This document shows, piece after piece, positions 34,646-44,400 of a stretch of DNA of 64,000 nucleotides. Location of the stretch: positions 1-64,000 of the forward strand of contig JANLQJ010000030.1 in NCBI GenBank assembly GCA_031367715.1, given 5' to 3'. Both the position numbers and the translations under genes were made by a program. Positions within the stretch are counted from its first letter, which is position 1. Each line of letters starts with the position of its first letter. The notes under the pieces were generated by a model. That model did no database searches, was not told where the DNA came from, and worked only from the letters and a program-made list of their open reading frames with translations. This stretch comes from JANYHF01 sp031367715. Lineage in GTDB: Bacteria > Pseudomonadota > Alphaproteobacteria > Rhizobiales > Hyphomicrobiaceae.

Positions 34646-35601
34646 TCGCGCGGTTGGCGCAAAAACCGCGACACTGTCATCTGCTCGCCGAGCAGTCCGC
34701 GCGGGCGCAGCACCAGGATGGTGGCGATCAGCGTGCCGATAACGACCAGCTGCAGCGAGGCGGCGCGTGCCTGCTGGCCGGGTGGCAGCATCTCGGAAAC
34801 CAGACCGCTGGAGAGACTCCACAGGCCCCAGACGGCGACGGCACCCAGCAGCGCGCCGCGATTATTGCCCGCCCCGCCAACAATCAGCATGGCCCAGACC
34901 TGGAACGTCAGCGCCGAGAGATAATTCTCGGGGGCGATGAAGCCGATAGCGTGGGCCTGGATGGCTCCGCCGAGACCGATGATCGCGCAGCCGAGCACGA
35001 AGGCCTGCAGCCGATAGAGGCTCGGGCTCTTGCCGAGGCTGGCGGCGGCCATCTCGTCTTCCCGCAACGCACGCAAGACCCGGCCCCACGGCCCGCAAGT
35101 CAGTCGCTCCAATATAGCGTAAACAGCCCATGTGACGCCTCCGACCAGCGCCAGGTTTGCAAGATTAAAGGCAAGGGCGTGCTCTTGCAGCGAAACGAAC
35201 GGGCGCGGGATGAAGGCAATCCCAAACGGGCCCCCGGACAACCATTCGGCATTGACGGCCACCAGTTGAATGACGATGGCGACGCCGAAGGTCGTGATGG
35301 CGAGGTAGTCGGCCCGCAGCCGAAGGGTTATAGCGCCAATGACGGCGGCGATCAGCCCCGATGCCAGCACAGCTCCGACCCAACCGACAACGATCGGCAG
35401 TTCGTAGCCGCCAACACGGCCAGCCGCCACCGGGGTTGTCAGCAGCGCCGAGGTATAGGCGCCAACGGCGGCGAAGCCGGCGACCCCGACATTGAATAGT
35501 CCGGTTTGCCCCCATTGCAGATTGAGGCCGAGCGCCATGATGGCGAAGCTGGCTGCGGTCACCAGGAAGAATGCGCCATAAGTGATCAGGTCCAGCATCA
35601 C
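34642..35601 (-). CDS. LIV-type ABC transporter permease (LivM family)
   Basis: This 319-residue inner-membrane protein has about nine helices and the LivM signature segments LGLNLQWGQTGLFNVGVAGFAAVGAY and RALREDEMAAASLGKSPSLYRLQAFVLGCAIIGLGGAI (EAA-like coupling region). It belongs to the branched-chain amino acid/amide/urea uptake family; the real substrate may be another organic compound given its catabolic neighbours. Its start overlaps the LivH-type gene by 4 bases. Confidence 0.92.
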   Translation of the reverse strand: MMLDLITYGAFFLVTAASFAIMALGLNLQWGQTGLFNVGVAGFAAVGAYTSALLTTPVAAGRVGGYELPIVVGWVGAVLASGLIAAVIGAITLRLRADYLAITTFGVAIVIQLVAVNAEWLSGGPFGIAFIPRPFVSLQEHALAFNLANLALVGGVTWAVYAILERLTCGPWGRVLRALREDEMAAASLGKSPSLYRLQAFVLGCAIIGLGGAIQAHAIGFIAPENYLSALTFQVWAMLIVGGAGNNRGALLGAVAVWGLWSLSSGLVSEMLPPGQQARAASLQLVVIGTLIATILVLRPRGLLGEQMTVSRFLRQPRD

Positions 35602-36506
35602 TCGCGCACCCCGAACAGGCCAGTTGGCCTCACCAGCAGCACGGCGATGAGGAGGATGAACGCGACGGCCGCGCGGAAACCACCACCCACCAGCGGCACG
35701 GCCGCAGCCTCCGACAGGCCGACGACCAGGCCGCCGATCACGGCACCCGGCACGCTGCCAATACCGCCGAGGATCGCGGCGGCAAACAGAGGTAGCAGCA
35801 GATCGAAGCCCATAAATGGGCGCACCTGCACGGTAATGCCCGACATGATGCCGGCGGCGCAGGCCAGCGCTCCGCCAGCCAGCCAGGTGGCGCGAATGAC
35901 AGCTTCGACATCGACGCCGGCGACGCGGGCCAATTGCGGGTTCTCCGAAACCGCACGCATGGAGCGGCCGATGGTCGTGCGTGTCATGACGATATGGATG
36001 CCGACAACGAAAGCAGCCGTGATGGCGAGCATCAGCAACTGATCGGGTGTCACGCGGATACCCGCGCCAAGTGGCATCGCAATCTGGATCTCGCGGCTGA
36101 AATATTTCGGTTCGGAGGTGACGATGAATTCGAGCAAACTGCGCAACGCCATCGAAGCGCCGAAGCTCGCCATCACCATAATGATGGCATTGCTGCGGGC
36201 GCGCAGGCGGCTGAACAAAACGACATCGAGGGCGAGCGCCAGCAGGCCGGTCAGCAGCATGGCGACCACACCGGCCAGCAAGACCGGCCAGCCGAACGAG
36301 AACGGCCCGAGGGTGCCGAGATGGTTACCCGTGGCCCAGCCGATCAGCGCACTGACGGCCAGCGTGGCATAGGTGCCCCAGGTGATGAATTCACCATGCG
36401 CGAAATTGGCAAAGCGCAAGATCGAATAGGTCAGCGTCACGCCGATGGCGCCAAGGCCGATCATGCCACCCATCAACAGGCCATCAACGATGAATTGCAG
36501 GTTCAT
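35598..36506 (-). CDS. LIV-type ABC transporter permease (LivH family)
   Basis: This 302-residue partner permease has IGLGAIGVTLTYSILRFANFAHGEFITWGTY near the N-terminus and RTTIGRSMRAVSENPQLARVAGVDVEAV in the coupling loop, both LivH hallmarks. It has about eight helices. It overlaps both neighbours by 4 bases in a tightly coupled operon ordered LivG, LivF, LivH, LivM. Confidence 0.94.
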   Translation of the reverse strand: MNLQFIVDGLLMGGMIGLGAIGVTLTYSILRFANFAHGEFITWGTYATLAVSALIGWATGNHLGTLGPFSFGWPVLLAGVVAMLLTGLLALALDVVLFSRLRARSNAIIMVMASFGASMALRSLLEFIVTSEPKYFSREIQIAMPLGAGIRVTPDQLLMLAITAAFVVGIHIVMTRTTIGRSMRAVSENPQLARVAGVDVEAVIRATWLAGGALACAAGIMSGITVQVRPFMGFDLLLPLFAAAILGGIGSVPGAVIGGLVVGLSEAAAVPLVGGGFRAAVAFILLIAVLLVRPTGLFGVRE

Positions 36507-37249
36507 GGATGGGCGACCTCTGGCGCGCGGCCAACACCGAGATAGAGTTCAGCGATGGCGGGATCATTCCAGAGTTCGGCGGCAGGGCCCTCATGGCGGT
36601 TGCGGCCATCGGCCAGTACATAGGCGCGGTCGCCGATAGCCAGCGCGGCGCGGGCGTTCTGTTCGACCAGTAAAATGGTCACGCCGGTCTGCCGGATGCC
36701 CTTGAGGCGCGCAAACACCAGATCAACCAGTCTGGGTGACAGCCCCGCCGATGGTTCATCGAGAGCCAGCAGTTTGGGTTTTACCATCAAGGCGCGGGCG
36801 ATGGCGAGCATCTGGCGCTGGCCGCCCGACAGGCGCCCGGCAAGCAAACCGGCCTGCTGGGCGAGATCGGGGAAAACCGTATACATCTCTTCGATGCCGC
36901 GCGCGCGCTCCGCTCTCGGCAGTACTGCCGAGGCCAGGGCAAGATTGTCGGCAACCGACATGGCAGTGAAGACATTCTCCGTCTGCGGCACAAAGGCGAG
37001 ACCGCCGCGCACCATTTTGTGTGCGGCAAGGGTTGTGATGTCGCCGCCACCAAGCCTGACGATGCCGGAAGTTTTCGGCACCAGTCCCGCCACCGCTTTC
37101 ACCAATGTGGATTTGCCCGCCCCATTCGGCCCCAGCATGACGACGATTTCGCCCGCATTCACGTGAATGCTGACGCCGCGCACGATCGGCACGCCTGGCT
37201 CGTAGCCCGCAACTAGATCGGCGACCTCCAGCAATGGTGCAGCGCTCAT
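36503..37249 (-). CDS. LIV-type ABC transporter ATP-binding protein (LivF family)
   Basis: This 248-residue ATPase has Walker A GPNGAGKST, Q-loop VPQTENVF, signature LSGGQRQM, Walker B LLALDEPSAGLSP and the H-loop His replaced by Gln (LLVEQN), which is normal for LivF. The ATG at 37249 overlaps the LivG-type stop by 4 bases; the longer upstream frame runs through that gene and is discarded. Confidence 0.94.
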   Translation of the reverse strand: MSAAPLLEVADLVAGYEPGVPIVRGVSIHVNAGEIVVMLGPNGAGKSTLVKAVAGLVPKTSGIVRLGGGDITTLAAHKMVRGGLAFVPQTENVFTAMSVADNLALASAVLPRAERARGIEEMYTVFPDLAQQAGLLAGRLSGGQRQMLAIARALMVKPKLLALDEPSAGLSPRLVDLVFARLKGIRQTGVTILLVEQNARAALAIGDRAYVLADGRNRHEGPAAELWNDPAIAELYLGVGRAPEVAHP

Positions 37250-38019
37250 GCGGCGCTCCCACCGAGATATGCCTCGATAACTTGTCGGTCCCGCACGACA
37301 TCGGAGGGCGTTCCCTGGCAGATCAGGCGGCCTTGCGCCATGACAAAGACCTCCCGGCACAACCGCGCCACCAGCGCCATGTTGTGCTCGATGATCAGGA
37401 ACGTGACGCCGCGTTGGTTAATTTGCGCGATGCGCTCGATGATCACCTCGATCAGGCTCGGATTGACGCCCGCCGCCGGTTCGTCAAGAAGGATGATCTC
37501 AGGGTCGGCCATCAGCACGCGAGCCAGTTCCAGCAGCTTGCGCTGGCCGCCGGAAAGTTCGCGCGCTGGCGCTTGGGCGTGCTTGTCCAGCGTCACGAAC
37601 TCCAACAGCGTCATGGCCTGATCGAGATTGTTCCGTTCCTGGGCCCCGATCCGGCGGCCGGGCAGCAGATTGCTGAACAGCCGCTCGCCAGTCTGGTAGC
37701 GCGCCGCCGTCAGCACGTTCTCGACCACGGTCATGCCAGGAAACGGCCGCGGGATCTGAAACGTCCGCCCGAGACCGCGATGCAGCCGGCGATGCGCGGG
37801 TTCTGCCTCAATGCGGTTGCCTTGCAGCACGATTTCGCCGGATGATGGCTTCAGCACCCCAGCCACGACATTGAACAGCGTGCTTTTGCCCGCGCCGTTC
37901 GGACCGATCAGTCCGGCGATGCTGCCGCGCGCGATCGACAGTGTCACGTCATCGACGGCCGTCATGCCACCGAAGTGTTTGGAAACCGCGCGCACTTCGA
38001 GCATGTCCTGCGAGGCCAT
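37246..38019 (-). CDS. LIV-type ABC transporter ATP-binding protein (LivG family)
   Basis: This 257-residue ATPase has Walker A GPNGAGKST, signature LSGGQRKLLELAR, Walker B IILLDEPAAGVNP and H-loop IIEHNM, as in LivG. It is the first gene of the four-gene operon. The ~115 bp between it and the divergent TIGR04076 gene must carry promoters for both directions. The binding protein for this transporter is probably the gene at 40023. Confidence 0.94.
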   Translation of the reverse strand: MASQDMLEVRAVSKHFGGMTAVDDVTLSIARGSIAGLIGPNGAGKSTLFNVVAGVLKPSSGEIVLQGNRIEAEPAHRRLHRGLGRTFQIPRPFPGMTVVENVLTAARYQTGERLFSNLLPGRRIGAQERNNLDQAMTLLEFVTLDKHAQAPARELSGGQRKLLELARVLMADPEIILLDEPAAGVNPSLIEVIIERIAQINQRGVTFLIIEHNMALVARLCREVFVMAQGRLICQGTPSDVVRDRQVIEAYLGGSAA

Positions 38020-38134
38020 GAAGGTCCTTGAATTGCGGCGGGTTGTGCGATTTGACTAGGGTGGGTGCGACCGGCTCAGAACGATAGGGTCGGTCAGTTC
38101 TCCACGCAAGGCCCGCGCAGCGACAGTGGTTCCC

Positions 38135-38494
38135 ATGACAATTTCGGTTGACGACGGCTTTGAACTTTATGACCTTCGCGTCGAGGTCGTGGCTCCCCCA
38201 GGCAGCAAGCTCTATTGCGGGGCCAAAGTGGGCGATCATTTCGAGCTGAAAGGCGAGATGATGCATCTGCCGCCGGGCCAGTCGTTCTCGATCTATTCAC
38301 TGGCCGCGCTGCTGCCGCTGCTACCCGCCAAGCAGCGAGCGACGCATCCCAACGACTGGATGTCGACCGACGCCGAGGTCGCTTGCCCAGATCCCAACTG
38401 CCCGGGCAGGTTCCGGATTACGCGTACCGGCAAGCGTCACTTCAAGCATGCCGATGTGACCGCCGTGCCACTGCCGCCGGGGCGTAATCCATGA
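38135..38494 (+). CDS. TIGR04076-family small protein
   Basis: This 119-residue protein has the TIGR04076 arrangement: YDLRVEVV near the start, then CGAKVGDHFELKGEMMHLPPGQSFSIYSLAALLPLLPAKQR split around the GDxFE motif, and a CPDPNC cysteine motif before the final beta strands. Its function is unknown; the cysteines may bind metal. GTG at 38126 is an alternative start. It overlaps the aldo/keto reductase gene by 4 bases and begins a plus-strand operon ending with an ABC binding protein. Confidence 0.72.
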   Translation: MTISVDDGFELYDLRVEVVAPPGSKLYCGAKVGDHFELKGEMMHLPPGQSFSIYSLAALLPLLPAKQRATHPNDWMSTDAEVACPDPNCPGRFRITRTGKRHFKHADVTAVPLPPGRNP

Positions 38495-39549
38495 TTGCGA
38501 TTGAGCGCTTTGCCCTACGCTCGGGCTACCAAATCTCGCGCGTCATTCGCGGCGGGTGGCAGCTCGCCGGCGGGCACGGAGAGGTTGATCGTACCGCCGC
38601 AGTGGCCGATCTCGTGAGGGCCGCGGAGGTTGGGCTTACTACCTTCGATTGCGCCGACATTTACACCGGCGTCGAAGACCTGATCGGCGCCTTCCGGACC
38701 CAGTATGCGGATCGCCATGGCGCGGCAGCGCTCGGCCGGATCAAGGTGCACACCAAATGCGTGCCCGACCTCGACCAGCTGGCAACCATCAACCGGCCTT
38801 ATGTCCGCTCGATCATCGAGCGATCGCTGGCGCGGCTGCGCTGTGAGCGGCTCGATCTGGTGCAGTTCCATTGGTGGGACTACGACGTTCCGGGTGCGCT
38901 GGAAACGGCGCATTGGCTGGACGACCTTCGGCGCGAAGGCAAGATCGATCTGCTCGGCGGCACCAATTTCGATACGCCGTACACTGCCGAGTTGGTGGGC
39001 GCGGGCATTCCGCTCGCCAGCCTGCAGGTGCAGTATTCGTTGCTCGATGCCCGGCCAGAACATGGCCTGTCCGATCTGTGCCGCCACCATGACATGCACC
39101 TGCTCTGCTATGGCTCGGTGGCCGGCGGCTTCCTCTCCGATCGCTGGCTCGGCAAACCGGAGCCCAAGCCCCCGTTCGCCAATCGCTCGCTGACCAAATA
39201 CAAACTCATCATCGACGATTGCGGCGGCTGGGATCAGTTGCAGGCGCTGTTGCGGTGCCTGCGCACCATCGCTGACCGTCACGGCACGGACATCGCGTCG
39301 ATCGCCAGCCGCTGGGTACTGGACCGGCCGATGGTGGCGGCGGTCATCGTCGGCGCGCGCGACCGAGCCCACCTTGCCGCCAATGCCGCCATCACGGCAA
39401 TAGCGTTGACGGCGGCTGATCATGCTGAGATTGCGGCGATCCTTGCCGGGCACGGTGGTCCCGTGGGCGATACGTTTGCGCTGGAGCGCGACCGCAATGG
39501 TCTGCATGGCTCGATCATGAACTACAACCTCAATCAGGCAAAGGCATGA
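38491..39549 (+). CDS. Aldo/keto reductase
   Basis: This 352-residue NAD(P)H-dependent oxidoreductase is a paralogue of the reductase half of the fusion at 33164 (shared GGFLSxRWLGKPEPKP and VGARDRAHL-type C-terminus). Catalytic residues are FDCADIYT (Asp, Tyr), VHTKCV (Lys) and VQFHWWDYD (His). No Rid domain is attached. Two related reductases flanking one transporter suggest a pathway for a carbonyl or sugar-like compound. It overlaps both neighbours by 4 bases. Confidence 0.88.
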   Translation: MIAIERFALRSGYQISRVIRGGWQLAGGHGEVDRTAAVADLVRAAEVGLTTFDCADIYTGVEDLIGAFRTQYADRHGAAALGRIKVHTKCVPDLDQLATINRPYVRSIIERSLARLRCERLDLVQFHWWDYDVPGALETAHWLDDLRREGKIDLLGGTNFDTPYTAELVGAGIPLASLQVQYSLLDARPEHGLSDLCRHHDMHLLCYGSVAGGFLSDRWLGKPEPKPPFANRSLTKYKLIIDDCGGWDQLQALLRCLRTIADRHGTDIASIASRWVLDRPMVAAVIVGARDRAHLAANAAITAIALTAADHAEIAAILAGHGGPVGDTFALERDRNGLHGSIMNYNLNQAKA

Positions 39550-39977
39550 GCAACAAACCACAAATCGAGGACCTGGCGCGCCACGAGATCGAAGCGCTGC
39601 ACGCGTTTTTTGTCGGCTGGTTTGCTGATCCTGGCGATGACGCGCTCGACTTCGCGGCTTGCGAAAGCGCGTTCGCCCCGGAATTCGCCATGGTCGCACC
39701 GGACGGAAATCGCTTCGATCGGGACGCTATCGTCGGTCGCCTGCGGCAGGCGCGCGGCAGCGTTCGCGGGCGCTTCGAGATCGTCATTCCTAGGCAACGC
39801 ACTGTCTGGTTGCGCGGCGATGCCGTCCTGGTGGAGTATATCGAGCAACAGCTGCGCGACGGCCAAACCACCAACCGCCGGTCGAGTGCACTGCTGACGC
39901 TGGATGGCACTGCGCCGCGCGGCATGGTCTGGCGGTATCTGCAGGAGACCTGGATGTTGCCGGGTGAGGTCAGTTAG
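39546..39977 (+). CDS. SnoaL/DUF4440-like NTF2-fold protein
   Basis: This 143-residue protein has the cone-shaped NTF2-like pattern: an N-terminal helix pair (ARHEIEALHAFFVGWF), FAPEFAMVAPDG, the helix DRDAIVGRLRQAR and strands ending in WRYLQETWMLPG. Members include isomerases, dehydratases and ligand-binding proteins. It is translationally coupled to the aldo/keto reductase and lies just before the binding-protein gene, so a role in the same catabolic path is likely. Function is otherwise unknown. Confidence 0.7.
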   Translation: MSNKPQIEDLARHEIEALHAFFVGWFADPGDDALDFAACESAFAPEFAMVAPDGNRFDRDAIVGRLRQARGSVRGRFEIVIPRQRTVWLRGDAVLVEYIEQQLRDGQTTNRRSSALLTLDGTAPRGMVWRYLQETWMLPGEVS

Positions 39978-40022
39978 ACAATGAGCTATTTGTCAAATGC
40001 CAAACGGGAGGAGTTTTCTAGC

Positions 40023-41294
40023 ATGCAATCGAAGTTGAGAATCTTGGGCGGCGTCGCTGCCGCGGTGGCCGCGATGGCCATGACCGGCGCAGCCTATGCC
40101 GCTGATTGCGACATCACTGTCGGTGTCGTCATGGAACTGACCGGGCCGGCGGGTGCCTATGGCCAGGCTGGCGCCAAGTCCATCGAGATGGCATTGCGCG
40201 ATATCAACGATGCCGGTGGCGTAGGTGGCTGCAAACTCGTTACTGACACGCGCGACAGCCAGAGTCAGGGCACGGTCGCGGTCGACGTCGCCAACCAGCT
40301 GGTCACGGTCAAGAAGGTTCCCGTGATCATCGGCGGCATCATTTCATCGGTGTCAATCCCGATCCTGACGTCCGTGACAGGGCCGGCCAAGGTCGTGCAG
40401 GTCTCGCCAGCCTCATCCTCACCGACACTCACGCAGCTGGGCCGCGACGGCAAGACCAATGGCGTGTTCTTCCGCACTATCACCTCCGATGCTCTGCAGG
40501 GCACGGCGGCGGCCAAATACGCGCTGGATCAGGGCCTGAAGAAACTCTCGATCATCCACGTCAACAACGACTTCGGCGTCAACATGGTCAAGGAGTTCTC
40601 GTCCGCCTACAAGGCGCTGGGCGGCACCATCGTCTCCGATACGCCGTATAATGAGAAGCAGCCGACCTATCAGGCCGAGGTGACAGCCGCCATGGCGGGC
40701 GCGCCGGACGGTCTCTATCTCGTCAGCTACCCGGTCGATGGCGCTACTATCGCGCGGGCCTGGATCAGCCAGGGTGGCCCGGCCAAGTTCCTGCTCAATG
40801 ACGGCATGAACGACAAGGGCTTTGTCGAAGCGGTCGGCGCCAAGTATCTGAACGAGGCGTACGGCACATCGTCCGGCACCGACGAGACGCCATCGACCAA
40901 ATACTTCAACGACAACTACAAGGTCTTCTCCGGCCTCGATCCGGGCAGTCCGGCCGCCGTGCAGGCCTATGACGCAGGCGCCATTGTCGGTCTCGCGATC
41001 GCCCAAGCCGGTAAGGGCGATGCCACCGCCATCAAGGATGCCATGCGCAAGGTCCTCTCGGCCGATGGCACGGTTATCCATGCCGGCAAGGACGAGTTCG
41101 CCAAGGCGCTGCAACTCATCAAGGACGGCAAGCCGATCAAGTATGAAGGCGTCATTGGTGCCGTCACTTTCGATGAGTTCGGCGACATCACCGGTCCGTT
41201 CCGACTGTGGAAGATGAAGGACGGCGAGACCACCACGGTTGGCCAGATGTCGACGGCCGACGTCAACGCCATCAAAGCCAAGATGGGCAAGTAG
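40023..41294 (+). CDS. LIV-type ABC transporter substrate-binding protein
   Basis: This 423-residue periplasmic binding protein has a signal peptide ending at AYA (about residue 27) and the Peripla_BP_6 pattern: VGVVMELTGPAGAYGQAGAKSIEMAL, then GGIISSVSIPILTS and YDAGAIVGLAIAQAG. The ATG at 40023 follows a strong GGGAGGAG; the upstream in-frame ATG at 39981 would precede the signal peptide. It probably serves the LIV-type permeases encoded on the opposite strand at 34.6-38.0 kb. Being larger than LivJ, it may bind a larger or different ligand. Confidence 0.92.
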   Translation: MQSKLRILGGVAAAVAAMAMTGAAYAADCDITVGVVMELTGPAGAYGQAGAKSIEMALRDINDAGGVGGCKLVTDTRDSQSQGTVAVDVANQLVTVKKVPVIIGGIISSVSIPILTSVTGPAKVVQVSPASSSPTLTQLGRDGKTNGVFFRTITSDALQGTAAAKYALDQGLKKLSIIHVNNDFGVNMVKEFSSAYKALGGTIVSDTPYNEKQPTYQAEVTAAMAGAPDGLYLVSYPVDGATIARAWISQGGPAKFLLNDGMNDKGFVEAVGAKYLNEAYGTSSGTDETPSTKYFNDNYKVFSGLDPGSPAAVQAYDAGAIVGLAIAQAGKGDATAIKDAMRKVLSADGTVIHAGKDEFAKALQLIKDGKPIKYEGVIGAVTFDEFGDITGPFRLWKMKDGETTTVGQMSTADVNAIKAKMGK

Positions 41295-41311
41295 GACTGA
41301 GCTTTCTGCCG

Positions 41312-41340
41312 GCTGACGCGGTCGCACGGACTGCGTCAGC
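41312..41340. terminator. Hairpin between convergent genes
   Basis: An 8-bp perfect stem, GCTGACGC/GCGTCAGC, closes a 13-nt loop in the 110-bp gap between two convergent stop codons. It could serve as a terminator for the binding-protein gene. No U-run follows. Confidence 0.4.
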
Positions 41341-41404
41341 ACGGCTACCGCGCAAGGTTGATGACGCTGTGTCCGCGCGATCAATCTCAGGCAGCGTGGC
41401 GGTG

Positions 41405-44400
41405 TCAGATGCGGCGTTGCGCTGCGGTCACCCGTACAACGGCATAGGGTTCCAGGATCACTTTTTCGCCGGGTATCAGAACCCGCCCCGCATCGGCAAG
41501 AAAGGATGGCCGCTGTGTTGCCATGACGAAACTGCTTGCGTCGATGCTGAGTGACCGGACTTGGCCCCCACCGAGGCCCTTGAGCGAGACGACTTCAGTC
41601 TCATTGGTGAGATTGGCCAGCCACAGTTCGACGCCCCGTGCGGTCCGGATGGCCAGCGCCGCGACGGCCGATCCACGCGAGACCGTGGTTGCGAGCACCT
41701 CACAACCTGCGGCTGGCGCAAGTCCGGAGATAACATGATAGAGCGGATACACCGTATCGTCGCCGAGTCCGTCAAAATGCGGCTGCCGATAGTCCGTCTT
41801 GCGCGCGATGATGCCGGCCGGGCCGGTCGGTGCGCCGATGCTCACCACATCGATGCCGCCCTTGGCGAAGGCCGCGATATAGCCGAGCGTCCAGGCCGCG
41901 CCAAATAGGCCGCGCTGGCGCGGATCCATCTTGGCCAGGCACACGCGGCCGTTGTTCGGGTTGTCGGCCGAAGCAGCGCCATAGGGGTTGTCGCGCGCCG
42001 GGATGGCGGAAGGGCCAACGCGGTAGGGTTTGCCTTTGATGAGGGCGCGCGTCGATTGGATCACATAGGGCAGCGCCTCCAGCGTCTCCATGACGGAGAT
42101 GTCGTCGGCCGCGTGAACGATCGGCGAGGTGGTGTGGGTGACGAAATCGAGCAGTTCCGCGGGTGGCGGGTTCCGGTTCAGTTCGGTGAAGAAAGAATAC
42201 ATGCCGCCGCCGAGTGGCACGCCGGGGAACTCCGCACGGGCTGCTGCGTAGAGCGCCTCGTAAGGGGGCACGTCCGGCCCCTTGCTGCCTGGGAGTACGG
42301 CCTTCAGATGCGGAGCCGGCGAGACGGTGACAGCGGTGAGCGCGAGGCCAGCGGCCCGGATGGCATGCGCGATCGGGGCCAATTCGTCGGCCGGCGAGGT
42401 TTTTGCGGGCAAGATGATTTCGGCGACGATGCCGGCGCCAGTCGCGGCTGCGAGTTTAGCAACGTTTGCAGTGGTGGCGGCGTTATCGGAGCTGCGGCCG
42501 TCGAATTGGGCGATCAGCGTATCGATGCAGGCGGCGCGGATCAGATCGGCGACGGCAAGCGACGGCGCGGCCTCCTCGGCGGGCAGGCCAAGGCCGATGC
42601 GCGGCATGCGGGTGCCGCTTGCGTCGCCCACTTGCACGTCGATCGCCCGCGCTCCGGTGTGCACCGCCGGCAGCGGCAGCGCGCCAGCAAATGTGAGCGT
42701 CACGGACTGCGAGACCTCCTGACCTGCCGGCAGTGTGTAGGGCCAGGGCAGGCTCAGCGGTCGCACATAGGTCTTGAAGGACGCATCCGTCCAATTGCGG
42801 TGGTCCTCCATCTCGAAGGTATCGCCCTCCATGCGACAGGTGACGGAAAGACCTGGCTGCACCTCATGCGTCAAGGCGCGGATATCGTAGAAGGGCTGGA
42901 TCGGGCTGATGATGGCGGGGAATTCGGATTTGATCTTGCGGCCGTCCACATGCTCGACCTCGACCGGATGTCCCGCCACGCCGGTGAGCGGATGCAGCAC
43001 CACGAAGCCGGTGCGGTTGGTGAGAAAATCGCTGTCTGGCTTGGCTTTGACGTTGAACAACAAGGTGCCGTCGGCGCTGCAAGTGATCTTTGCCTGATAG
43101 CTGATCGAACGTTTGGCATCCTTGCAACGGGCGTCATAGGTGACCGCAAAGGCGCCGTCGCTCTCGGCTAGTTTCAGATTGGTAATCTCTGGCGTGAACG
43201 TTCCCCAGTTCTCGTCGCGCACCAGGAAAGCGATGGCACGCATCACTTCGGTATCGCCGAACCTGATGTAGCGCAACATGCCGCTGTCGAGCACGGCCGT
43301 CAGCGCGCCTGCCGTCAGGGTGCGGCCTTTGGGATCGACGGTTTCGGTGCCAAAGAGTTTCACGGCGAGGCTTGGTTCGTGAGCGGACATGGCGGGCTCC
43401 ATGGTTGTTGCGGCGCCGGCGGCGGCAGCCGCAACAGGCGAGGCGCCAGCACGGGGCGGCGGACTAAGCATTGTGTCGCTGCCGAGCACCTTGCCGCTCG
43501 AAGCATCGATCAGTATGGCGCGGTTGAGATCAATATCGAGATCGATCTGCTCGCCGGCGCGTTGGGCATCGTGCGCGGCGACCTCGGCGACGACCGGAAC
43601 GCCGCCGAGCGACAAGGTGATGAAGGTGCGCGAACCGGTGGGTTGCACCAGTTCGATGGTAACACTGCGACGGACGACACCGGGTGCAGGAGGCGCGGAC
43701 GAGGCCCGCTGCATATGCTCGGGGCGGATGCCGAGCAGCAGCTTCTTGCGCACGCCGCTCAGGGCTTCCTCCTCGCGCGCCGGCGGCCATGGCAGGACAT
43801 GGCCATTGGGCATTGCGAGTGCGGTTGGGCCCCGATCGATCAGGTGTACAGGGATGAAATTCATTTGCGGTGATCCCAGAAAGCCGGCCACGAACTTCGT
43901 GCGGGGGCGCTCGAACAATTCCAACGGCGTGCCCTGCTGCTCGATCAACCCATCGCGCATCAGTACGATGCGATCGGCGAGTGTCATCGCCTCGATCTGA
44001 TCATGCGTGACATAAATCATGGTGGTGCCGAGGTCCTGATGCAGCCGCTTGATCTCGCCGCGCATCTCGTCGCGCAGTTGCGCATCCAGGTTGGAGAGCG
44101 GTTCGTCGAACAGGAACACGCGCGGATTGCGCACGATGGCGCGGCCAATGGCGACACGCTGGCGCTGGCCGCCGGAAAGCTCGCGCGGCAGACGTTCGAG
44201 CAGCGGCGTAATGACAAGCATTTCGGCGGCACGGCCGACGCGGGACTTGATCTCGGGTTCGGGTGTCCTGCGCGCTCGCAGGCCAAAGGCAATGTTCTCG
44301 TAGACGGACAGATACGGGTACAGAGCGTAGTTCTGGAACACCATGGCGATATCGCGATCGCGCGGGCGGACATGATTGACCACGGTGCCGCCGATCTCGA

